64,000 bases of DNA from Burkholderia vietnamiensis LMG 10929 (GCF_000959445.1 NZ_CP009630.1:124001-188000), one strand, 5' to 3'; counted from the first letter of the stretch, positions 46,880-56,404 are shown. Notes: a model not told the origin generated them from the letters alone. Translations and numbers: made by a program.

Positions 46880-48022
46880 TCAGTTGCCGGCGATCGTGTC
46901 GACCGGCTTGAAGGCGCCATGCTCGACCTTGTAGATCGTCACCGGCGCGTCCTTCAGGTCGCCCTTCGCGTCGTACGCGATGCTCGGCGCCGACACGCCC
47001 TTGATCGACACCTTGCCGAGATACGGCGTATAGACCTTCGGATCGGTCGAGTTCGCGTCCTTCATCGCGGTGAGCAGCGCGATCGTGCCGTCGTACGAGT
47101 AAGGCGAATAGGTGATCACGTCCTCGTTGAAGCGCGCCTTGTAGCGCGACGCATAGCTGGCGAAGCCGGGCATCTTCTCCTTCGGCAGCCCGCCCATGTA
47201 GACGATCGCGCCTTCGGCCGCTTCGCCGCCGACCTTCAGGAACGTCGGCGAACGCGACATCTCGCCGGTCACGAACGCCGCCTTGATGCCGAGCTGGCGC
47301 ATCTTGCGGATCATCGGCGACGATTGCGCGTCGCCGCCGCCGTAGAAGATCGCATCCGGATTGACGCCCTTCAGGTTGGTCAGGATCGCGGAGAAATCGA
47401 GCGCCTTGTCGTTCGTGAAGTCGCGCTTGATGATCGTGCCGCCCGCGGCCTGCACGGCCTTCGCGAACTCGTCGGCGATGCCCTGGCCGTACGCGGTGCG
47501 GTCGTCGATGATCGCGATGCGCTTGAAGCGCAGCGTCTTCACCGCATAGGTGCCGACGATGCGGCCCGCCTGCGCGTCGCTCGTCAGCAGCCGGTAGGTC
47601 GTCTTGTAGCCGCGTGCGGTGTACTGCGGCGACGTCGCCATCGAGATCTGCGGCAGGCCCGCGCGATCGTACAGATCGGACGCCGGAATGCTGGTGCCCG
47701 AGTTGAAATGGCCGATGATCCCGCGGACGTTGTCGTCGATCAGCCGCTGCGCGACCGTCGTGCCGGTGCGCGGATCGGCCTGGTCGTCCTGCGAGTCGAG
47801 CTGGAACGTCACCGGCTTGCCGCCGATCGTCGGATGCGTCGCGTTGAAATCGGCGATCGCGAGCTGCACGCCTTTCTGCATGTCGGTGCCGTAGTTCGAT
47901 TGCGGCCCGGTCAGCGGCGCGGCGAAACCGATCTTGACGACGTCGGCGGCGAGGGCGTGGGCGCCCGACAGTGCGCAGGCGGCAGCCAGCGCGACGTGCG
48001 ATACCTTCAGCTTCACTTTCAC
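46880..48022 (-). CDS. branched-chain amino acid-type ABC substrate-binding protein
   Basis: 380-residue periplasmic type I binding protein of the LivK/LIV-BP family. The start is GTG at 48022, supported by AAGGGG upstream. Signal peptide about 1-25 (ALSGAHALA/ADVV). Family motifs: KIGFAAPLTGPQSNYGTDMQKGVQLAI, QDDQADPRTGTTVAQRLIDD, GIIGHFNSGTSIPASDLY and IDDRTAYGQGIADEF. No permease or ATPase genes are beside it, so it must use a Liv system encoded elsewhere. Ligand may be leucine, isoleucine, valine or an aromatic acid. Confidence 0.87.
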   Translation of the reverse strand: MKVKLKVSHVALAAACALSGAHALAADVVKIGFAAPLTGPQSNYGTDMQKGVQLAIADFNATHPTIGGKPVTFQLDSQDDQADPRTGTTVAQRLIDDNVRGIIGHFNSGTSIPASDLYDRAGLPQISMATSPQYTARGYKTTYRLLTSDAQAGRIVGTYAVKTLRFKRIAIIDDRTAYGQGIADEFAKAVQAAGGTIIKRDFTNDKALDFSAILTNLKGVNPDAIFYGGGDAQSSPMIRKMRQLGIKAAFVTGEMSRSPTFLKVGGEAAEGAIVYMGGLPKEKMPGFASYASRYKARFNEDVITYSPYSYDGTIALLTAMKDANSTDPKVYTPYLGKVSIKGVSAPSIAYDAKGDLKDAPVTIYKVEHGAFKPVDTIAGN

Positions 48023-48528
48023 TTCCCCTTGATGGCGTGGTTGGGCCGCGACCGACCCTGCGACCGGTGCGGTAAACCGGGCGAGACGTGTCGACCCTGC
48101 GTGGTGCGGAACGCGCCGCCACGGCGATGCGAATGCGCGGCACGCAGCGCATGCTGTGCCGGAATCGGCGTGGGCTGCGGGGGGCGGATGGACGTCTCGT
48201 AACCGTTCATTAAAGTCTAGATAGTGAAAATTCCCGCGTCTTGCGCGTTCGATGCGTGGCGCGCGACGATTTCGGCATATCGTAGATAACCCTGATATAT
48301 GCTGAAATCGTCATGGGTGATGCGCAGACGGGCCAAGACGCGGGACGTCGTCGTTCCTAGGATGGCGGGTTTGGGTTGCAGGCGGCGGTGGGCGTGGCGA
48401 TGGGGCGGCGTCGGGGGATGTGTGATGCCGATGAGGGCCTTGCGAGTCTTGCAGCGGTTGCGCGTACAACCTCCTGCTGCGCGGCGCGTTGTGAGCTCCC
48501 TGCAACCGGCGATTTGCGAATTGCGACG

Positions 48529-48755
48529 GGCGACGGGCGACAGGCGACAGGCGACAGGCGACAGGCGACAGGCGACAGGCGACAGGCGACAGGCGACAGG
48601 CGACAGGCGACAGGCGGACAGGCGGACAGGCGGACAGGCGGACAGGCGGACAGGCGGACAGGCGGACAGGCGGACAGGCGGACAGGCGGACAGGCGGACA
48701 GGCGGACAGGCGGACAAGCGGACAAGCGGACAAGCGGACAAGCGGGCAGGCGACA
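48529..48755. repeat. compound 7-bp/8-bp tandem repeat array
   Basis: One decayed unit (48529-48535), then 11 copies of GGCGACA (48536-48612), 13 of GGCGGACA (48613-48716), 3 of AGCGGACA (48717-48740), a decayed AGCGGGCA and a last GGCGACA (48749-48755). The 8-bp unit is the 7-bp unit with one added G. Units abut without spacers, so this is a minisatellite, not CRISPR. It lies in the 915-bp spacer between two divergent genes, about 180 bp upstream of the AraC-type regulator start. Confidence 0.95.
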
Positions 48756-48937
48756 GTCCGCCCCACGCCCTCCACCCGCCAATCCCGTAGCGATAACGTT
48801 CCGCGACGCGAAGCGTGGCGCCCCGGCCCTCGCCATCACCTCCACCGCGAGAACCACCGCACCGCGAACCTTGCGCCGCGCCGGACCGCCCGCTTCTATA
48901 ATCGACGCCATCAGCCACCCCCTTCGCCGACGCCGGG

Positions 48938-49732
48938 ATGACGACCTTGCTTGCCGCACCGCCCATGAGCCTGTCCGATACGTTGCGCTACCAGCCCGAC
49001 AACGCCGATCTCGGCGCGATGCTCGCGCATTTCCGGCTGCTCGAGCCGGTGTTCGACGCGCTGCCCGACGTCGCGTTCTTCGTGAAGGATGCGAGCGGCC
49101 GCTATGCGCTCGTCAACCGGACGCTGGCGCTGCGCTGCGGCTACAAGGACAAGCGCGACCTGCTCGGCAAGACGACCGACGAGGTGTTTCCGCGCCGCTT
49201 CGGCCGCACCTATTTCGAGCAGGACATGGCGACGATCAATGCCGGCCTGCAGTTGATGGATCAGCTCGAGCTGCATCTGTATCCGGGCCGGCTGCCGGGC
49301 TGGTGCCTGACCTGCAAGGAGCCGCTGCGCGACGCGTCCGGCAAGGTGGTCGGCCTCGCGGGCATCTCGCGCGACCTGAAGGCGCACGAAGGTTCGCATC
49401 CGGCCTACAGCCGGCTCGCCGACGTGGTGCAGCACATCCAGGACCATTACGTGCAGCCGCTGAACCTGAAGCAGCTCGCGCAGATGGCCGGGATGTCGGT
49501 CGCGCAGCTCGAGCGTTACTTCCACAAGGTGTTTCATCTGACGCCGCGCCAGGTGCTGCTGAAGACGCGGCTCGAAGCCGCCACCGCGTTGCTGGTCACG
49601 CACGACAGGGTGACCGACGTGGCGGCGCTATGCGGTTATACGGATCACAGCGCGTTCACGCGCCAGTTCAAGGCGACCGTCGGCGTGACGCCGAGCGAAT
49701 ATCGGCTGATGCTGCAGGAACGCGCCGGTTGA
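48938..49732 (+). CDS. PAS-AraC family transcriptional regulator
   Basis: 264 residues. A PAS domain (about 35-150: PDVAFFVKDASGRYALVNRTLALRCGY, and GWCLTCKEPLRDASGKVVGLAGISRD) is fused to an AraC-type double helix-turn-helix (about 165-260: LNLKQLAQMAGMSVAQLERYFHKVF and VTDVAALCGYTDHSAFTRQFKATVGVTPSEYR). The start is 48938 or the in-frame ATG 48965. AraC/PAS regulators often control amino acid or proline catabolism; the divergent gene beyond the repeat array is the LivK-like binding protein, a possible target. The minisatellite sits in the region where its promoter should be. Confidence 0.83.
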   Translation: MTTLLAAPPMSLSDTLRYQPDNADLGAMLAHFRLLEPVFDALPDVAFFVKDASGRYALVNRTLALRCGYKDKRDLLGKTTDEVFPRRFGRTYFEQDMATINAGLQLMDQLELHLYPGRLPGWCLTCKEPLRDASGKVVGLAGISRDLKAHEGSHPAYSRLADVVQHIQDHYVQPLNLKQLAQMAGMSVAQLERYFHKVFHLTPRQVLLKTRLEAATALLVTHDRVTDVAALCGYTDHSAFTRQFKATVGVTPSEYRLMLQERAG

Positions 49733-49805
49733 AACGACGCGCGCGCCGGGGCGGCGGCGCGCAATGACGGGCGTGGGGCGGGTGGGGGAAGGGGAAGCTG
49801 ACGGC

Positions 49806-50069
49806 TCAGCGGTAGCCAAGCCCTTTCAGGACGGCCGTGCCGTCCTCGGTCAACCGGAAGCTCGGCGCGGTATCGGGATCGAGCTTGACCATCTCGACGA
49901 GGCCAGCCTCCTGCAGCGCCGGCAATTCGGGTTTCGCGTTCGCGCCGATCGGCGCATGCAGCAGCACAAGCAGCGTCGCGATTTCGTGATGGCTGAGCAA
50001 GCGGCGCAGCATCGTCTTTTTCGCAGGTGGGGCGGCCGGGCGGCCGGCGGGTGCATCTACGGCGCTCAT
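49806..50069 (-). CDS. hypothetical 87-residue winged-helix-like protein
   Basis: Small protein with AGGAGG just before ATG 50069. The N-terminus is Ala/Pro-rich and probably disordered, followed by about 60 residues predicted as helices and a turn: LSHHEIATLLVLLHAPIG, LPALQEAGLVEMVKLD, FRLTEDGTAVLKGLGYR. The pattern helix, helix, ...LTEDGTAVL is reminiscent of a winged-helix (MarR/PadR-like) end, so a small DNA-binding protein is possible. I do not recognise a named family. Convergent with the PAS-AraC gene. Confidence 0.62.
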   Translation of the reverse strand: MSAVDAPAGRPAAPPAKKTMLRRLLSHHEIATLLVLLHAPIGANAKPELPALQEAGLVEMVKLDPDTAPSFRLTEDGTAVLKGLGYR

Positions 50070-50374
50070 CGCTGTCCTCCTATTCGAGATGACCATCGGG
50101 TAACTGGTTGCGGATGGTGCCGTCGAAGACTTAAGCGATTATTAAAACTGCCGCCGGGCCGCTCATGCTGCGATGCCGCATCCGTTACTGGACGTAACGG
50201 CCGCCGTGTGCCGGCCGCCGGGCGCGCGCGTTCGGGCCTTGCCGGACGGGCGTCCGCCGCCGTATTGCTCACATAGATGAGTCCGCGCCGCCGAGCCGGG
50301 CCGTGGTATGCCGTGCCACAGCGGCACGCTGGCGATCATGCGATCCGGCGCCGAGCCGGAATCTCGCCGCGTCG
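50070..50374. other. 305-bp spacer, no supported gene
   Basis: Lies between the winged-helix-like gene and the stop of the dehydroshikimate dehydratase gene. It contains the promoter region of the former on the minus strand; no convincing terminator or repeat is visible. Confidence 0.45.
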
Positions 50375-52267
50375 CTATTTCCGGCGCTGGGCCTGCGCGG
50401 CCAGCCGCACGGCCGCATTGGCCGCGCCGTAGCCGTCGTAGCCGCCGCGCCGCTCGACGATCTCGAACGAGAAGCGGTTGTCGACCAGCTCGGTATACGC
50501 ATGCAGGAATTCGCCGCCGTGCTCGTCGCGGTCGTACAGCAGATGGTGAGCGCTCAGCGTGTCGATCAGCGCGTCGGGCAGCGCGTAGCGCGCGGCGAGA
50601 TCGTCGTAGTAGTTGGGCGGAATCCGCAGGAACGGCACGCCGTCGGCCGCGAACGCGGCGATCGTCTTGACGATGTCGTCGGTCCGGAACGCGACGTGGT
50701 TCAGCCCCGTGCCGTGATAGCGGTCGAGCGATTCGGCCACGGCCGTATGACGGTCGAGCGACGCATTCAGCGCGATCCGCACCGAGCCGTCGGCGCTGCG
50801 CACCGCGCGGCTGCGCATCAGCCCGTACGGATCGGGCACCAGCCAGCTGCGCTCCGCTTCGAAGCCGAACGCGGTCTTGAAGAACAGGATCCACGTATCG
50901 AGCGCGTCGGCCGGCAGCGCGAGGCACACGTGGTCGATGCCCGTCAGCGGGCCGACCTCGGTCGGGCCGTCGATGTCGGTCAGCAGGAAGTCCGACTCGT
51001 AGAGCGTCGGCGCGTTCGGCGCCTCGTCGACGAAATACTCGAGGCTGCCGTCCGGCGCCTGCACGCTGGGCAGCACGCGCTCGTTCGGGCCGACGCGCCC
51101 GGAGAACGGCGCATAGCCGAATCCGGCCGCGCGTTCGAACGCCACTTTCGCATCGTCGACGCGAAACGCCGATGCGCACAGCGACAACCCGTGCTGCTGG
51201 AAGAACGCATCCGCGAACGAGTCGTGCTCGGCGTTCAGCACGATCGACGCCGCGCCGTGCTGGAACAGCGTGACGTCCTTCGAGCGGTGGCGGCCCGCGA
51301 GGCGGAACCGCATCCGGCTGAGCCAGTCGCCGACGGTCGCGGCCGCCTGCGCGTCGACCGCGAATTCGATGAACTGGAAGCCGACGTGCGCGGGCGGCGC
51401 CGGCGGCGCGAACAGCGGCTGGCCGGCAGCCGGCGCGTGCCCTTCCTGCGCGAGCCGCGTGCGCGTCAGGTCTTCCAGATAGAGCAGCGAACGGTGGCCG
51501 TCGGCGGCCGTGATCGCGGTCGGCGCGGCGCGAAAGCCGTCGTTGAAGATTTCGAGCGACAGCGGGCCCGTATAGCCGGACTCGATCACGCGCGCGGTGA
51601 AGCGGGCGAGGTCGAAGTCGCCCTGGCCGGGGAACGACCGGTAGTGGCGGCTCCATTCGAGCACGTCCATCGCGAGCTTCGGCGCATCGGCGATCTGCAC
51701 GAAGGCGATCCGCTCGCCGGGGATGGCGGCGATCGCGTCCGGACAATCGTCGAGCGACAGCGTGTGGAAGCTGTCGAGCGCGAGGCCGAGGTGCGGGCTG
51801 TTCACCGCGTTCACGAGCTGCCACGCGTGGCCGTAGCGTTTCACGACACGGCCCCACGCGAGCGCCTCGTACGCGGCGACCACGCCGGCCGCGCGCGCGG
51901 CCTCGGCGAGCGCGCCGAGCTGGTCGATCAGCAGCGCGTCGTCCGCGATCGTGTCGGGCGACACGTTGCTGCATACCAGGATGCGGTCCGTGCCGAGCGC
52001 GTGCATCACGTCGAACTTGCGGCGGATGCGGTCGAGGTTGCGCGCGAGCTGCGCCGGGCTCACGCCCTCGAAGTCGCGAAAGGGCTGGAACAGCACGATG
52101 TCGAGCCCGAGATCGGCGGCCATGCGCCGCACGTCGGCGGGCGATCCATCGAAGTAGACGAGGTCGTTCTCGAAGATCTCGACACCGTTGAAGCCTGCGG
52201 CCTGGATGGCGGTGAGCTTCTCGGCAAGCGTGCCGGACAGTGACACGGTGGCGATCGAGCGCTGCAT
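50375..52267 (-). CDS. quiC1: 3-dehydroshikimate dehydratase fused to a HPPD-like VOC domain
   Basis: 630 residues in two parts. The N-terminal TIM barrel (about 1-280: IATVSLSGTLAEKLTAIQAAGFNGVEIFENDL) is a sugar-phosphate isomerase/AP-endonuclease-2-type domain that converts 3-dehydroshikimate to protocatechuate. The C-terminal half (about 290-625) is a hydroxyphenylpyruvate dioxygenase-like VOC domain with metal ligands visible: His in GIDHVCLAL, His in TGLNHVAFRTDD, Glu in FSFEIVERR. This fusion is known as the QuiC1/AsbF-HPPD type. I chose the start at 52267, preceded by AGGA. It lies divergent from aroQ-aroE, in the quinate/shikimate route. Confidence 0.86.
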   Translation of the reverse strand: MQRSIATVSLSGTLAEKLTAIQAAGFNGVEIFENDLVYFDGSPADVRRMAADLGLDIVLFQPFRDFEGVSPAQLARNLDRIRRKFDVMHALGTDRILVCSNVSPDTIADDALLIDQLGALAEAARAAGVVAAYEALAWGRVVKRYGHAWQLVNAVNSPHLGLALDSFHTLSLDDCPDAIAAIPGERIAFVQIADAPKLAMDVLEWSRHYRSFPGQGDFDLARFTARVIESGYTGPLSLEIFNDGFRAAPTAITAADGHRSLLYLEDLTRTRLAQEGHAPAAGQPLFAPPAPPAHVGFQFIEFAVDAQAAATVGDWLSRMRFRLAGRHRSKDVTLFQHGAASIVLNAEHDSFADAFFQQHGLSLCASAFRVDDAKVAFERAAGFGYAPFSGRVGPNERVLPSVQAPDGSLEYFVDEAPNAPTLYESDFLLTDIDGPTEVGPLTGIDHVCLALPADALDTWILFFKTAFGFEAERSWLVPDPYGLMRSRAVRSADGSVRIALNASLDRHTAVAESLDRYHGTGLNHVAFRTDDIVKTIAAFAADGVPFLRIPPNYYDDLAARYALPDALIDTLSAHHLLYDRDEHGGEFLHAYTELVDNRFSFEIVERRGGYDGYGAANAAVRLAAQAQRRK

Positions 52268-52388
52268 GGGCGAGTCCTGCGGAAGGGCGGGCATGGCGCT
52301 CGTCGCATCGAGCCGGATGAACCAGTCGTGGAATTTGCGACGAACACCATTTCCCGAATTTACTATGGGAGTTTCGGAAATTATACAA

Positions 52389-52402
52389 ACTAACTAGTTG
52401 GT
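52389..52402. promoter_or_regulatory. palindrome in the quiC1/aroQ divergent spacer
   Basis: ACTAACTAGTTGGT at 52389-52402 is a near-perfect dyad around AACTAGTT, typical of TetR- or MarR-like operators. It lies within an AT-rich part of the spacer likely to hold the divergent promoters. A second, perfect 18-bp palindrome follows at 52431. Confidence 0.5.
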
Positions 52403-52430
52403 ACAAATTAGCGAAAACCCGCAAAGACTT

Positions 52431-52448
52431 TGCGCTTGCGCAAGCGCA
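52431..52448. promoter_or_regulatory. perfect 18-bp palindrome upstream of aroQ
   Basis: TGCGCTTGCGCAAGCGCA reads the same on both strands. It is about 70 bp before the aroQ start and 30 bp beyond the first palindrome. A further short hairpin (52475-52482 with 52492-52499) sits just before the ribosome site. Operator or mRNA-structural roles are both possible. Confidence 0.5.
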
Positions 52449-52520
52449 CACTAGCGCCGAATCTTGACGTCAGAGGCGGGCCCCGATCAGCGGCCCGCCC
52501 GTTCCTGGAGCAAAACCGAC

Positions 52521-52976
52521 ATGAGCAAGCACAAGGTGCTGGTGCTGAACGGCCCGAACCTGAATCTGCTGGGCACCCGCGAGCCCCATATCTATGGCGC
52601 GGAAACCCTGGCCGACGTCGAGCAGCGGTGCCGCACCGCGGCCGACCGGCTCGGGCTGGAACTCGAGTTCCGTCAGTCCAACGCCGAACATCAGCTGATC
52701 GACTGGCTGCACGCCGCGCGTCACGACACGCACGGCATCGTCATCAACCCGGCGGGTTACACGCACACGTCGGTCGCGCTGGCCGATGCGCTGTCGGCGA
52801 TCGCGAAGCCGGTGATCGAGGTACATATTTCCAACGTGCATCGCCGCGAGGCGTTCCGTCACCATTCGTACGTGTCGGCCGTCGCCGAAGCGGTGATCTG
52901 CGGCTGTGGCACCGAAGGCTACCTGTTCGCGCTGCAGCGCCTGGCGACCCTTTTTGCGCAGGGAGCCGCCCGATGA
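52521..52976 (+). CDS. aroQ: type II 3-dehydroquinate dehydratase
   Basis: 151-residue class II dehydroquinase, the dodecameric heat-stable type, converting 3-dehydroquinate to 3-dehydroshikimate. Motifs: [17 protein letters not shown] with the catalytic Tyr and Arg, [27 protein letters not shown], and [18 protein letters not shown] with the catalytic His. The start at 52521 has GGAG 10 bases upstream. The ATGA overlap with aroE and the divergent quiC1 gene identify it as the catabolic copy in a quinate/shikimate utilisation unit rather than the biosynthetic aroQ. Confidence 0.93.
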   Translation: MSKHKVLVLNGPNLNLLGTREPHIYGAETLADVEQRCRTAADRLGLELEFRQSNAEHQLIDWLHAARHDTHGIVINPAGYTHTSVALADALSAIAKPVIEVHISNVHRREAFRHHSYVSAVAEAVICGCGTEGYLFALQRLATLFAQGAAR

Positions 52977-53827
52977 GCCGCCCGTCGTTTCTGATCGGTC
53001 TGATCGGCCAGGGCATCGGCGGTTCGCTGTCGCCCGCGATGCACGAGGAAGAAGGCTTCCGCCAGGGATACGGCTATGTATACAGGCGCATCGATCTCGA
53101 CGCGCTCGGCGTGAATGCCGACGCGCTGCCGCAACTGCTCGATGCCGCGCAGCAGATGGGCTACAACGGGCTGAACATCACGCACCCGTGCAAGCAGCGC
53201 GTGATCGAGCATCTGGATGCGTTGTCGGACGACGCGCGCGCCCTCGGCGCGGTGAACACCGTGCTGTTCAAGGACGGCAAGCGGATCGGCCACAACACCG
53301 ACTGGTCGGGCTTTGCGCGATCGTTCCGGCGCGGGCTGCCGGACGCGTCGCTCGCACGCGTCGTGCAGCTGGGCGCGGGCGGTGCGGGTGCGGCCGTCGC
53401 GCATGCGGCGCTGCAGATGGGCGCCGCCGAACTGACGATCTTCGACGTCGACGGCGCGCGTGCCATCGCGCTCGCGGGCGAGCTGCAGCAGCGCTTCCCG
53501 GCCGCGCGGGTCGCGGCCGGCGACGATCTCGCGGCCGCGATGCGCGCCGCGACGGGCCTGATCCACGCGACGCCCACCGGGATGGCCAAGCATCCGGGCC
53601 TGCCGCTGCCGGCCGAACTGCTCCACGCGGGCATGTGGGTGGCAGACATCGTCTATTTCCCGCTCGAAACCGAGCTGATCCGCGCGGCGCGGGCGGCCGG
53701 CTGCGCGACGCTGCCGGGCGGCGGGATGGCCGTGTACCAGGCCGTCGACGCGTTCGAGCTGTTCACCGGCCGCACGCCCGACGACGAGCGGATGTTCGAG
53801 CACTTTCAGTCGCTCGTCGCGCGCTGA
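52973..53827 (+). CDS. aroE: shikimate/quinate dehydrogenase
   Basis: 284 residues, AroE/YdiB superfamily. The SLSPAMH substrate motif, catalytic Lys in NITHPCKQ (about 70), Asp in NTDWSGF (about 107), and the glycine-rich nucleotide loop [10 protein letters not shown] (about 132) are visible. The PCK triplet in place of PYK and the operon context favour the quinate/shikimate dehydrogenase subclass that feeds catabolism. The ATG overlaps the aroQ stop by 4 bases. Confidence 0.88.
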   Translation: MSRPSFLIGLIGQGIGGSLSPAMHEEEGFRQGYGYVYRRIDLDALGVNADALPQLLDAAQQMGYNGLNITHPCKQRVIEHLDALSDDARALGAVNTVLFKDGKRIGHNTDWSGFARSFRRGLPDASLARVVQLGAGGAGAAVAHAALQMGAAELTIFDVDGARAIALAGELQQRFPAARVAAGDDLAAAMRAATGLIHATPTGMAKHPGLPLPAELLHAGMWVADIVYFPLETELIRAARAAGCATLPGGGMAVYQAVDAFELFTGRTPDDERMFEHFQSLVAR

Positions 53828-53870
53828 CCCTTCGACTTAGCAGCACGAAAAAAGAAACCAGGAGACAACC

Positions 53871-55205
53871 ATGCAGCACAGCACCCACACGAGCGCGTCG
53901 TCCGCGCAGGCGGCCGGTACGGTCCGGCGGACGTCGGCGCGCTACAAGATCCTCGCGCTGCTCGCGATCGGCACGATGATCAACTATCTCGACCGCACCG
54001 TGCTCGGGGTCGCCGCGCCGCAGTTGACGAAGGAGCTCGGCATCAACGCGGCCGTCATGGGCATCATGTTCTCCGCGTTCTCGTGGACCTACGTCGCGAT
54101 GCAGGTGCCGGGCGGCCTGTTTCTCGACCGCTTCGGCAGCAAGATCACCTATTACTGGTCGATGACGCTGTGGTCGTTCTGCACGCTGCTGCAGGGCTTC
54201 GTGCCGGGCGTCGCGACGCTGCTCGCGTGCCGGCTCGGCCTCGGCGTGACCGAAGCGCCGTGTTTTCCGACCAATAGCCGCGTTGTCGCGACCTGGTTCC
54301 CGCAGAGCGAGCGCGCAATGGCGACCGGCACCTATACGGTCGGCGAATACATCGGCCTCGCGTTCTTCAGCCCCGTGCTGTTCGCGCTGATGGGCGCGTT
54401 CGGCTGGCGCTCGCTGTTCTGGGTGGTCGGCGCGGTCGGGATCGTGTTCGGGCTGGTCTGGTGGAAGCTCTATCACGAGCCGCGCAACCATCCGGGCGCG
54501 AATTCCGAGGAACTCTCGTACATCGAGGCGGGCGGCGGCCTCGTGCACGGCGTCCGCAAGGACGGCGGCAAGCCGGCGCAGACGCGGTTCAGCTGGGCGA
54601 TGGCCGGCCGGCTGCTGAAGAAGCGCCAGCTCGCGGGCATCTGCCTCGGCCAGTTCGCCGGCAACTCGACGCTCGTGTTCTTCCTCACCTGGTTCCCGAC
54701 CTATCTGGCGACCGAACGCCACATGGGCTGGCTGAAGATCGGTTTCTTCGCGGTGATGCCGTTCATCGCGGCGTCGGTCGGCGTGATGTTCGGCGGCATC
54801 TTCTCCGACTGGCTGCTGCGCCGCGGCAAGTCGGCGAACCTCGCGCGCAAGCTGCCGATCATCGCTGGCCTGCTGCTCGCCTCGACGATCATTCTCGCGA
54901 ACTACGTGAAGAGCAACGAAGCGGTGATCGCGATCATGTCGGTGGCGTTCTTCGCGCAGGGCATGGCGGCGCTCGGCTGGACGCTCGTGTCCGACATCGC
55001 GCCGGACGGCCTGCTCGGCGTGACGGGCGGCATCTTCAATTTCGCGGCGAACCTGGCCGGGATCGTCACGCCGCTCGTGGTCGGCTTCATCGTCGCATCG
55101 ACCGGTTCGTTCGTCGGCGCGCTGGTGTTCATCGGCGTGATCGCGCTGATCGGCGCGCTGTCGTACATCTTCGTCGTCGGCGACATCAAGCGGATCGAAC
55201 TGTAA
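53871..55205 (+). CDS. MFS transporter, ACS type, in the quinate/shikimate unit
   Basis: 444-residue major facilitator with twelve membrane segments and ACS-family motifs: MINYLDRTVLGVAAPQLTKELG near TM1, FLDRFGSK at loop 2, and LGLGVTEAPCFPTNSRVV. It closely parallels the aldarate carrier at 37670 in type. The 43-bp gap from aroE, same strand, suggests a common transcript and uptake of quinate, shikimate or a related acid. An intrinsic terminator follows. Confidence 0.86.
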   Translation: MQHSTHTSASSAQAAGTVRRTSARYKILALLAIGTMINYLDRTVLGVAAPQLTKELGINAAVMGIMFSAFSWTYVAMQVPGGLFLDRFGSKITYYWSMTLWSFCTLLQGFVPGVATLLACRLGLGVTEAPCFPTNSRVVATWFPQSERAMATGTYTVGEYIGLAFFSPVLFALMGAFGWRSLFWVVGAVGIVFGLVWWKLYHEPRNHPGANSEELSYIEAGGGLVHGVRKDGGKPAQTRFSWAMAGRLLKKRQLAGICLGQFAGNSTLVFFLTWFPTYLATERHMGWLKIGFFAVMPFIAASVGVMFGGIFSDWLLRRGKSANLARKLPIIAGLLLASTIILANYVKSNEAVIAIMSVAFFAQGMAALGWTLVSDIAPDGLLGVTGGIFNFAANLAGIVTPLVVGFIVASTGSFVGALVFIGVIALIGALSYIFVVGDIKRIEL

Positions 55206-55236
55206 GCATCGGCTCCACGCACCCACGGTGCATTCG

Positions 55237-55267
55237 CCCGGCGGTCCCTTCGGCCGCCGGGTTTTTT
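55237..55267 (+). terminator. intrinsic terminator after the quinate/shikimate unit
   Basis: CCCGGCGG at 55237-55244 pairs with CCGCCGGG at 55254-55261, followed by T6 at 55262-55267. It lies 31 bp past the MFS stop and is convergent to phnW. Confidence 0.88.
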
Positions 55268-55294
55268 ATTTGGCGCGCCATCGGTGCGCCCGCG

Positions 55295-56404
55295 CTACGC
55301 GCGCTGCATCGCGATGCCGAGCGACTCGACGGCGCGCGCGATCGCCGCGACCGCCCGGCGCATGTCGCCGGCGTCGATCGCGCCGATGCAGCCGACGCGA
55401 AACGTGTCCACCTGCGTCAGCTTGCCCGGATACAACACGAAGCCCGCGTCACGCACCGCGTCGTAGAAGCGGCCGAAATCGTAGGCGGGATGGTCGGGCG
55501 CATGAAACGTGACGATCACGGGTGCCTGCACGCTCGGATCGAGAAACGGCCGGAAGCCGAGCGCGCGCATCGCCTCGACCAGCGTGCGGCAGTTGTCCGC
55601 ATAGCGCGCGCCGCGGGCCGGCTGGCCGCCTTCGGCCAGATACTGATCGAGCGCGGCGCGCAGCGCGGCGACGACGTGGGTCGGCGGCGTGAAGCGCCAC
55701 TGGCCCGTCTGGTGCAGGTAGCGGTACTGGTCGTGCAGATCGAGCGCGAGCGACCGCGCATTGCCCGCGCATGCGTCGAGCGCGTCGCGCCGCACGATCG
55801 CGAAGCCCATCCCCGGCACGCCTTCCAGGCATTTGCCGCTCGCCGAGATCAACGCGTCGATCCCGCTGTCGGCCAGCGCGATCGGCAGCGCGCCGAACGA
55901 ACTCATCGCATCGACGATCAGCCGCTTGCCGTGCCGCCGGCACAGATGCGCGATCGCGTCGAGCGGATTCAGGATGCCGGCGCTCGTTTCCAGATGCACC
56001 AGCGCGACATGCGTGATGCGCGGCTCGCGCGCGAACGCCGCTTCGACCGCCGCCGCGTCGACGGTCGCATCCTCGCCGAACGGCAGCGCGATCGCGTCGA
56101 TGCCGAGCCGGCCGAGGATCGTCAGGATGCGCGCGCAATACGCGCCGTTGTGCGGCACCAGCACGACGCCGTCGCGCGGCACCAGCGTGCCGAGCGCGGC
56201 TTCGACCGCGAACGTGCCGCTGCCTTGCAGCGGCACGCACGCGTACGCGTCACCGCCGCCCGCGATCGCCACCAAGTCCGCGCAGACGCCGGCCGTCAGC
56301 CGATTGAAGGCGGCGTCCCACGAGCCCCAGTCGTGTTGCATCGCGTGGCGTGTCGTGGCAGACGTGGTGAGCGGGCCGGGCGTGAGCAGAATCGGATCGG
56401 ACAT
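55295..56404 (-). CDS. phnW: 2-aminoethylphosphonate--pyruvate aminotransferase
   Basis: 369-residue PLP enzyme that converts 2-aminoethylphosphonate and pyruvate to phosphonoacetaldehyde and alanine. The N-terminus [18 protein letters not shown] is characteristic of PhnW, with [15 protein letters not shown] for phosphate binding, [11 protein letters not shown] for the PLP-ring Asp (about 165), and the Schiff-base Lys in [10 protein letters not shown] (about 190). The start at 56404 gives MSDPILLTP; the ribosome site is weak. It is divergent from phnS, with an inverted repeat between. It produces the substrate for PhnY. Confidence 0.93.
   Translation of the reverse strand: MSDPILLTPGPLTTSATTRHAMQHDWGSWDAAFNRLTAGVCADLVAIAGGGDAYACVPLQGSGTFAVEAALGTLVPRDGVVLVPHNGAYCARILTILGRLGIDAIALPFGEDATVDAAAVEAAFAREPRITHVALVHLETSAGILNPLDAIAHLCRRHGKRLIVDAMSSFGALPIALADSGIDALISASGKCLEGVPGMGFAIVRRDALDACAGNARSLALDLHDQYRYLHQTGQWRFTPPTHVVAALRAALDQYLAEGGQPARGARYADNCRTLVEAMRALGFRPFLDPSVQAPVIVTFHAPDHPAYDFGRFYDAVRDAGFVLYPGKLTQVDTFRVGCIGAIDAGDMRRAVAAIARAVESLGIAMQRA

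Noticed and set aside
48529..48755. CRISPR array
   Set aside because: Units abut with no spacers and no cas genes are present; it is a minisatellite.
48299..48959. Long repetitive frames through the 7/8-bp array on both strands
   Set aside because: The array is open in several frames merely because the unit contains no stop; the encoded Cys/Pro/Val or Gln/Ala/Thr repeats have no ribosome site or family.
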